Part shown: positions 56,481-64,000 of the stretch, one piece after another
Numbering within the stretch: the first letter of the stretch is position 1
Layout: each line of letters opens with the position of its first letter
Assembly: GCA_018398815.1 (NCBI GenBank)
Contig: CM031596.1
Span: forward strand, 66,433,442-66,497,441
DNA: 64,000 nucleotides
DNA from: Conus ventricosus
Taxonomy: Eukaryota > Mollusca > Gastropoda > Neogastropoda > Conidae
Reading direction: 5' to 3'
The notes under the pieces: model-generated
Told to the model about the DNA's origin: nothing
Databases searched by the model: none
What the model saw: only the letters and a program-made list of their open reading frames with translations
Program-made: the position numbers and the translations under genes

Positions 56481-56624
56481 AGATTGTTCGTCTTTGTATT
56501 TGTCTGACTTTATTCAAGTTTAAAAGGCTGTGCCAGTCTTGAATAAAAATTACTCTGTGTTAGGTTTTCTTATGGGAGCAAAAGTTACCCTACTTGTTTA
56601 CTACAAAGGAAACAGTTTCTCAGA

Positions 56625-56862
56625 CCGGTGTAACGGAAAGTTTTAACTCCCCGAATGGTTTAACTCCCAGGGAGTTAAATTGTTCATTTGTAAATTTTAA
56701 CTCCCTGGGAGTTAAACTATAATATAAAATAAACTAAACTCCCTCCGTATTTCAGTTTGACTCCAGGAGAGTTATTCTGACATACCACCAGAATGACTCC
56801 CACCCACCACCCACTCCCCGCACCTCGCTACCACCCTAGCATCTTATATATATATTTTCGAA

Positions 56863-56894
<32 letters not shown>

Positions 56895-57440
56895 CTTACA
56901 CTAACTTGCCAGATCAAGATTTGTCAGGTAGAACTGTTTCCTTCGATATGTGAATTAGTCACGTTTCCTGAATTTTATTGAAAAATATGTTTTTCTGATT
57001 GGCTGGCCGACTTTCATTTTTAGCTTGGCACACGCACACCACCACACCTGTGACGAGTCACCTGACAACTTCATCAGATCGGTCCCAAGCAGCCACCCTC
57101 TTGTACAAATTGTACAAAAACAGGCACCCCCCACCCCCCTTTCTCTATCCCATGTGTCTCACACACAAATTTCTAATCTATGCAACCCTTTTCTCCTTCC
57201 TTCTCTCCCAGATGTAGCGAGTCAATACAAACAATTTTACGTCACGTCGCGACTACTCGTCATTCTCTCCCCACCTTCCTTACCCTCTCATCCCCCCCCC
57301 CCCCTACACACATACACACACACACTCCCTAATTTGGCGGCATGACACAATGAAAAATTGAAAAATTTCCATTTCTACACCATTTGAGTGTAATGGCCTA
57401 CACTTATGGGTGACTGTTTGATAGTCGCATAGATTCCATA

Positions 57441-57490
<50 letters not shown>

Positions 57491-58174
57491 CCAAAGACTG
57501 AAGGTACAGTATTTCTACCAAAGGCATCAAACCATTAATTTATGACAGACTTTACATACAGATTATATACAAAAGCCATAGTAAAATATCAAGGACATGC
57601 ATAGATGAGCACATGAATATGGACACGGACATTTCCTTTCCCTACAACGATGATGATCATGAACATTAAATCCCCTTCTCCATTCTCTTACCGAAAGACA
57701 CCTGGGAACAGGTCGGTGGGGAGTCATCTTAGTCATGATCAGATTAACTCCCCCTCTGTTACAAAGTAACTCCCTGGGAGTCAGAAAACACGTGTGCACA
57801 TTAACTCCCAGGGGAGTTATTCTAAACTGTGAAAAACTGACTCCTCTTAGTGGGCAGGGAGTTAAAACTTTTACACGCCTGGACTAACTCCCGGGAGTTT
57901 ATCTGTACTAACTCCCAGGGAGGTCATTCTGTTACAGGGTGGGAGTTAAGTCTGATATATGTACAAAATGACTCCCCCTTTAATGTTTCAAGAATTTGTT
58001 GAGACTTGTACAAAAAGATTTTACAACATTTTGAAGTTTTACTGAGTGGAGTTATTTTGGCACAGGGTGGGAGTCATTCTAGTTTAACTCCCAGGGAGTT
58101 AAAATTTACATATGAACAGTTTAACTCCCTGGGAGTTAAACCATTCGGGGAGTTAAAACTTTTCGTTACACCGG
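56625..58174 (-). mobile_element. Non-autonomous DNA element with CCGG ends, copy 2 (inverted)
   Basis: Bounded by CCGG-TGTAACGGAAAG (56625) and CTTTTCGTTACA-CCGG (58171-58174). It is collinear with copy 1 only after reverse complementing: its left end matches copy 1's right end, and its palindrome-rich arm is on the right (57720-58150). Landmarks match in order: GT array 56865-56893, C-rich 57127 and 57293, GA array 57443-57487, then GATGATGATCATGAACATTA and the ladder of TAACTCCC/GGGAGTTA units. Differences are scattered substitutions, small indels and array lengths. No transposase frame is present. Flanks outside CCGG differ from copy 1 (AGA/CAT versus CCC/CCT), so the copies inserted independently. 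Confidence 0.85.
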
Positions 58175-58179
58175 CATAC

Positions 58180-58660
58180 CCCTGCGAACATCGCAAGTTG
58201 TTGACCGTTTGTTTTTCTTTACTTCAAGCGGAGGAGGTATCAAGTGGTAATTTTGGACATTGCCCAGCGTTCGTTATTCAAAATTACACTAGTTCCCAGT
58301 ACATCTTTAATTCGGAAAACAAAACCCCACCGTGATCTCAAATGACCGGTGAAAGCATGACCATGTGTCAAACTATTCCCTTTTCACTTCGAGTTCAAGT
58401 AATTAATGGAATCTTGAATAAATCAACTTACCAGCAGATTGCCAAACTGATCGTAAACAACATCAAGTGGGAGTACGATTTCGTTCGACCCCACCGTGGT
58501 CGTGCTTTTCCAAATAATTCCTCGAACATGCTTCAAATCCCAAACTCACAATCACCGGAAATATATAGCGGATGTGACTTCTACACTAGTTCACAAAGAC
58601 AATGACAAAGAGTTCGCGAAATGACTTATTACCGGTCATGAGACTTTCCTTGATTTTATG
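58180..58660 (+). other. Unassigned stretch with an 87-codon open frame
   Basis: ATG at 58342 opens MTGESMTMCQTIPFSLRVQV, then INGILNKSTYQQIAKLIVNN and IKWEYDFVRPHRGRAFPNNS to a stop at 58605. The composition is natural, and the text suggests a helical segment, but no splice sites, promoter or family support it. Confidence 0.2.
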
Positions 58661-58668
58661 ATGATTGG

Positions 58669-58746
58669 AGGGGGGGGGGGGGGGGGGGAGTGGGGCGAAG
58701 GTAGTGGCGAGCGAGCGAGCGAGAGAGAGAGAGAGAGAGAGAGAGA
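58669..58746. repeat. G20 and GCGA/GA array
   Basis: G20 at 58669-58688, then GCGAGCGAGCGAGC and GA to 58746. Confidence 0.93.
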
Positions 58747-58749
58747 CGG

Positions 58750-59740
58750 TTAATGAATAGAAAAGATTCTGTTTTGATATCCAGTTCTTAAGGACAGTCT
58801 ATTTTCTGCATCGAAAATGTAGTGGATGATTAAAAACAGACAGGCGAATCACATACTACTCTTGCTCGGTTAGTTATTAAGCTGTAACGTCTACACCCAC
58901 CTTCGGTCATATGGCAGATAGGAATAACCATGAACAGGAGAGTTGGGTGGTGGGGGCGGGTAACTTATCCTACGAACATCACCAGAACGACAGCACATAA
59001 AGAGAGCCTGATTGTTGAATGTGTTTGCCACACGACCAAGAAACAAGTTGGGTTCCGAACCTAGCAAGTTTTAGTTAGGCAGGCATTGTTGATATTGTTG
59101 TTTGCATGGTAGCTGGGCTGACCAGTCACAGTTGTTCACGAAACGTCACGTGTGACGCTGCAAAAGGTCGACGTTCGTAAAACGAATGTAAAGCACGTCA
59201 CACGTGAATTATCGTGTAGGTACAGCGATTACTGGTTTAAAAAAAATAAAAATAAAAATAAAAAAAATAAAAAAAACGGCACGTGTACTCTGTCAGATTG
59301 ACTCGGCAGGCGCGAGCGCACGCGCGCTTGTGTGATCGCTGTCGGATTGACCTGTGGTGTGTGTGTGTGTCTGTGTGTGTGTGTGTGTGCGCGCGCGCAT
59401 GTGTGTGTGTGCGTGCGTGCGTGCGTGTGTGTTTTTAATGCCTGTATACGTGTGTCTGCACACGTGGCCGTGTATTTTGAACAGGTGTACAAGCGCCTGC
59501 GTGTGCCAGCTTACACTCGTGGGGTCATTCATAGCATATTTATCAGCTCTGGGAACCAAACACATGCACTGAGCGTTTTAAGGGGCCCAGTGGGAAAGAG
59601 TCAGCTGCGTGACCCACAGGCCAAAAGCTCGTGTCCTCAAAGCGGTCGGGGTACAGATGGGCGCATTTAAGTGTCTCTGGCAATGTACAGTGCTTTAGTT
59701 TCACTCCAGATGAGTAGAAACACTTCTACACATACTCTTC
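58750..59740. other. CpG-containing non-coding stretch
   Basis: Contains repeated GTCACGTG/CACGTGAC-like words at 59135-59210, an A/T homopolymer tract at 59238-59276 and TG/CG alternations at 59355-59440. Nothing supported as coding. Confidence 0.4.
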
Positions 59741-59748
59741 AGGGGCCG

Positions 59749-59750
<2 letters not shown>

Positions 59751-59822
<72 letters not shown>

Positions 59823-59825
59823 GTG

Positions 59826-59873
<48 letters not shown>
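59751..59873. repeat. Compound (GA)n(TG)n microsatellite
   Basis: About 35 GA units followed by TGTGTTG and about 25 TG units. Confidence 0.97.
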
Positions 59874-59874
<1 letters not shown>

Positions 59875-59877
<3 letters not shown>

Positions 59878-60325
59878 ACATCAAGCAGCTTCCTTAACAT
59901 ATTCAGTAAAGTTTTTAAACGTAGCATTAATCTCAGTTTTAATCAAACTAATTGCATAACCCCCCCCCCCCCTCTAATTCAGATGTAGACGTATTGCTTT
60001 AATAAACATCAGCAACATCTTTACTCCAAATATACTTCTCTACAGTGAAGTCATTAACGTTTATTAAACTGTCTTCCATGCCAGTCGAACAATCTTATGA
60101 ACAATTTGCAGGCATGTAATCGGAATCGATTCTATCGCGCACGTGTAGCTCACCCCACTCACATGAAAAAGAAAACAGATTACAAGCCTGCATCCACTGT
60201 CTGACATGAACGTGTAGTGGCCGTAAGCCTGTCGGTCACCATGACACGTTCTATTATTCTATAAACATAAGTTCATTTTAGTGTACAAATTCATAAACAG
60301 TTTTCCGCAGTTATTTATTTATCTA
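59875..60325. other. AT-rich stretch, no gene
   Basis: C12 at 59960-59972. No exon-like segment. Confidence 0.4.
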
Positions 60326-60328
60326 TTT

Positions 60329-60330
<2 letters not shown>

Positions 60331-60389
<59 letters not shown>
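60331..60389. repeat. (GA)n microsatellite
   Basis: About 29 GA units, uninterrupted, preceded by TTTATTTATCTATTTATT. Confidence 0.97.
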
Positions 60390-60391
<2 letters not shown>

Positions 60392-60394
60392 TTA

Positions 60395-61040
60395 CAATGT
60401 CAGGTAGGCTATCTTCAAGCGTACAGTTAAAATGTTTCCATAGTGATGAAAAGTAAACATTCCAACTAGTCTTGTCATCATTCATAATATATTGTTGTTG
60501 CTGTTGTTGTTGTTGTTGTTTTTTAACATGGTACAGAAATAATGGCTGAACATAACAGTAAACGATTTCCTTTTTGACCCTCAGACCTATCTTCGATGTA
60601 CTGAGGACGACGTGGCTTTTAAATGGAGGGAAAATGAATCAGAAACTCGATCATTGAAACTTTGTCTTCATTTCTCATCGCAGTCTCTGTCTTTAATCAA
60701 TCAATATTGACACATGAGTCGGATTATGTAGTTCAACACGAATTCTGTAAACTTCCACGCGATTGGACAGAAGAACGCGTCGGCATTTCCATGTTGCCCT
60801 GTCGCCCAACTAGCCGGCCTTTGTCGCCGATTTGGCGTTAAACGGCAAGAATCGATCCAATCAGCGGGCAACGGTCTGGTAACTCTTGACAGAAAGACGT
60901 AGGTTTTCAATTATGTGTCTTGGCATAGGGCGACGGTGCTTAGACCTGGACAAAACGCTTTCTCTACGTGACGGCCATTTCAAACTGGTTGTTTTTCTTC
61001 GTCTGAGTCTGCAAGGTAGAGTCTGAAAAGTCAGGGGTTG
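60395..61040. other. Non-coding stretch, CpG-rich in its right part
   Basis: TTG triplets at 60492-60520. From 60750 to 60960 the sequence is CpG-rich, with a minus-strand CCAATC-type box around 60853. Possible promoter, but no start plus donor was found. Confidence 0.35.
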
Positions 61041-61041
61041 A

Positions 61042-61130
61042 AGAGAGAGAGAGGGGGGGGGGGGGGGAGAGACAGACAGACAGAAGGGGGGGGGGGGGAG
61101 AGAGAGAGAGAGAGAGAGGGGGGGGGGCGG
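61042..61130. repeat. Alternating GA and poly-G blocks
   Basis: GA, G16, GACAGACAGACAG, G12, GA and G9 follow each other in 90 bp. Confidence 0.9.
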
Positions 61131-61279
61131 CAGCAGAAGTCTTCAAACGTCAGCTTCCTTATTCGAGCCTTCATGCGGATTATTTTGAATTTCATATTGT
61201 ATGTAGCTGATAGGTAAAAAGAAATAAATGAAATAAATTAATAAAAATGGAATTATTCGTTCACAGCTGCCACCGTATT

Positions 61280-61390
61280 GCCGCTTATCCCATCCGTCCA
61301 TCCATCCATCCATCCATCATCAATAAATCAATCAATCAACCGAGCGATCAATTAATTGGTCAATCAATTAGACGATCGATCGGTCGACGT
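61280..61390. repeat. (CCAT)n and (CAAT)n tetranucleotide tracts
   Basis: CCATCCATCCATCCATCCAT at about 61295 is followed by CAATAAATCAATCAATCAAC and GATCGATCGGTCGA. Confidence 0.85.
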
Positions 61391-61814
61391 TTCGTCTTTA
61401 ATCAAACCTTCAGCAATTAAGCACCAGTCTATACTGCCGTGGAGGGGGGTGGGATGGATGGGTGGGTGACATTTCGAAACAGGGTGCAAGGCGCCAAATC
61501 TCCGCGTTTTAAAATCATTCCTACACAACTAAAATATAAGTAAATTGGCGGGATGTGGAGGATAGTGTGTAGGTGGATGTTGTGCACGAATCTGCTTTCC
61601 TATAATCCCTTCATCTCATGATCAATAAGATCTTTTTTCGTCTTTTGATATATGTACTTAAATCATATATTTTGTCTTGAATTTGGTTATCTATGTTTTA
61701 AAGTATTGTGCACAATTTTCAAACAACCCACGCGCCAGTTTAATTGTAATAATGCTCTTAATGGATACTCATCAAGCACACTATTCAGAAAACTGCTGTT
61801 GGTATTTAGCAATG

Positions 61815-61854
61815 GTGATGATAATGACGACGACGACGACGACGACGATGACGA

Positions 61855-61896
<42 letters not shown>

Positions 61897-61913
61897 TGAT
61901 GATGCTTGTATAC

Positions 61914-61972
<59 letters not shown>

Positions 61973-62035
61973 ACACACACACGCGCGCGCGCGCGCGTGC
62001 GCACGCGCACGCGCGCACGCGCGCACGCGCACACA
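61815..62035. repeat. (GAC)n, (CA)n and (CG)n block
   Basis: GAT/GAC triplets (61815-61905, about 30 units), then CA (61914-61980) and an alternating CG/CA tract (61981-62033). Frames reading poly-Asp are repeat translations. Confidence 0.95.
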
Positions 62036-62234
62036 TTCTGTCGATAATACACATATACATACGAATATGCACACACATCAGACTATGCATGAGGAAACAA
62101 ACCAATAAAAAAAGCCCGCATACCCGTATATGCATTTCTCTGTATTAACGCACTCATAGGCATGTGCACAATGATCCAGCTTACCACGCATGCACAAGAG
62201 TGCTTACTGTTTAAAAGGACATACCACAGCAGAC

Positions 62235-63880
62235 CTATTTCAGGCAGATGAGATGAGTTCTATGGCCAGATGTTGAACATGCGAGGGAATCAATATGCCG
62301 GGGATTACCAGGGAATCGTTTCATGTAACTGGGCTTGGAAAGACAAAGATCTTTCTCCATCAGTATTGGTTCTGGCGTCATGTACCCTAGTATCGCAGGA
62401 AAAGCGGAACTGGAGGGACGAAGTATAGATTTAGAGGAAATCATAAAGATACTCATGTTCAGGGCACTGACAGCAGGAAGAGTTAGACTAGATAGCTTGT
62501 TGTCTGTCTGGTTTGAAACAGGCAACCAACGAAGGGAGTGAAGAAAAGGAGAAACGTTGTCTGATTTAGCAGCTGTGCAGACGAATCTGGCAGCGCTATA
62601 CTGGATTCGCTGAAGTCTATCTAACTGGTATTTGGGAAGACCGGCCAACACAGAATTACGCTAATCCATTCTTAAGAAGGCAAAAACAACAGCAACAACA
62701 ACAACAAACAAACAAAAAAGAAAAAGAAATCCGCGCACGAGTGTATTAGTTGCGTCAGTAGAGAGGTAGTGAAAGATAGAACTGATCACATGCATTTCTA
62801 GATAAACAACTTTACAGACATTTGAAATATGCTGTTGAAAGAAAAAAAAAAAGACTGTTCAAGAGTTCCACTAAGACTGCGCACAGACGAAGGAAAAATG
62901 GGTGTATCATTTATCAGAATGGAACCAGGAGGAGAAGGATGTTGAAGCAATTGTTTTGAGACAGGCCAGCATAAGTTCAGTCTTAACATCATTAAACTGA
63001 CCTTAATGAGAGTCATTAAGTCCTTTAAGTCAGCGATGCTCTCCGGTGGCGGAAACATCAGTGCGTCGAGTACAACTATGGAGGCCGAATGATGAAGTCT
63101 AGAGTCATTAGCAGAGTTTTCATGTAGCATTGCATGGCGACTGACGACATCAGATACAGGAGCAGCATACGACATGAAAGATTTGGACCTAGGACGGACT
63201 CCTGTGGGACACCATACTTCAAGACAATTACGCCAGAGTATATCCATTTACACATAATTTCTGTGTACGATCTGTCAGGTAAGAAATAATTCATGCTGGT
63301 GCAGTATCACGAATACCACGAGAAATTCAGTCTGGTCAAGAAAATGGCGTGGTCAATAGTGTCAAAGGCTGCTGACAAGTCTAAAAGAGCAAGAACAAGT
63401 ATTTTGTCAACATTAAACCCACAAAGCATGTTACAGACTATAATCAAGAAGAGAACTTTCAGAACTATGACCGCATCTGTCAACTGACCGATGAGAATTA
63501 AGCAGATGATTTTGTTTCTAGTGCGACAAGAGCTGAGACAGTACAATGTTTTCTAAAATGTTGATAAGGATGGCAAATTTGAGAAAGGCCGATAATTCTT
63601 CAAGCAATTATGACCCAAACAAGATTTCTTAATGAGTGGGCGTTCGACAGCTGATCTGAAAATCTCACGAAAACACCCAAACAATGGGGAAGAACCAATA
63701 ACATGGATAAAATATCACAGCAGGACATCAAGATCATTAAACAACAGGAAAGAAGAAACAGAGTCAAGCTCACATGATATTAGACCAGAGTTCAGACACA
63801 CCTTCTTCACAAACTTCTTTGAAACTAGCTCAAAACGATGCAAAGCAGGACCACTGTACTCACATTATATTACGTTTAGA
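62235..63880 (-). pseudogene. Decayed CR1/L2-like LINE reverse transcriptase
   Basis: Minus-strand fragments keep the order of a non-LTR retrotransposon RT. They read NYRPFSNL (about 63580), LLDLSAAFDTIDH (about 63349-63387, containing the first catalytic Asp region), GVPQESVLGPNL (about 63178-63213), SDVVSRHAMLHENSAND (about 63130), INDTPIFPSSVRSL (about 62900) and LAGLPKYQLDRLQRIQ with SAARFVCTAAKSD (about 62570-62640). Frame changes and stops separate them. The catalytic pair expected as A/F-D-D reads AND, and GVPQG reads GVPQE, so the enzyme is dead. A TTG/TTTG-rich insert at about 62655-62715 replaces a few codons between the TDATNTLV remnant and LAGLPKY. No endonuclease domain is visible; the upstream part may be lost or lie outside the window. 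Confidence 0.88.
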
Positions 63881-63889
63881 GAAAAGATT

Positions 63890-63930
63890 TGAAAAAAAAG
63901 ACAGACTGACAGAAAGAAGGAAGGAAAGAC

Positions 63931-63965
<35 letters not shown>

Positions 63966-64000
63966 AAGAAAGAAAGAAACAAATATAAAAAGGAGAGGAA
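63890..64000. repeat. A/G-rich tract with a (GA)n array
   Basis: A-rich purine sequence with GACAGA and GAAAGAAA motifs and GA at 63937-63962, running to the window end. Confidence 0.85.

Noticed and set aside
61652..62108. Poly-Asp/Thr/His frames
   Set aside because: Translations of the GAC and CA repeat block.

Overview
This is a eukaryotic nuclear window, most likely from a lophotrochozoan and probably a marine mollusc. The pointers are GT-AG exon candidates separated by kilobases, very dense (TG)n/(GA)n/(CA)n/(CT)n arrays, long G and C homopolymers, tRNA-derived SINE copies, a decayed CR1/L2-like LINE and many copies of the palindrome TAGGCCTA. The assignment to mollusc is inference. No bacterial operon, CRISPR array, rRNA gene or convincing intact tRNA gene was seen. 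Most of the longer open frames are translations of dinucleotide repeats (TH, CV, LS, RE runs) and are not genes.

Coding content is sparse and made of isolated exons of unrecognised genes. The best candidates, all on the minus strand, are a start-codon exon at 43178-43387 with a consensus GTAAGT donor, an internal exon at 7526-7731, a 51-nt in-phase exon at 48021-48071 behind a strong polypyrimidine acceptor, and a weaker exon at 26049-26200. On the plus strand, 55451-55642 looks like a 5' exon with an upstream ORF and a GTAGGT donor. A frameshifted coding remnant lies at 2045-2364.

Layout: 1-1.7 kb holds degenerate and hairpin repeats (25-bp minisatellite, triple GC hairpin, GGCGGAA palindromes). 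2-10.3 kb is AT-rich with the 7.5 kb exon, a 182-bp tandem duplication and a minisatellite. 10.3-18.4 kb is a GC-rich, microsatellite-saturated tract with possible promoter sequence. 18.4-26 kb is quieter and holds the second SINE. 26-33 kb is CpG-containing and full of homopolymers and dinucleotide arrays. 33-42 kb has diverged tandem duplications and more arrays. 42.4-44.1 kb is a probable promoter and first exon. 48.6-58.2 kb carries the main discovery, and 58.2-64 kb ends in a dead LINE.

The main discovery is a pair of about 1.55-kb elements (48665-50245 and 56625-58174) in opposite orientation. Each is bounded by CCGG followed by TGTAACG and its inverse, has terminal inverted repeats of roughly 100 bp, and is filled at one end with palindromes built on TTAACTCCC/GGGAGTTAA. 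They resemble non-autonomous fold-back or MITE-like DNA transposons, encode no recognisable transposase, and carry their own microsatellite seeds.
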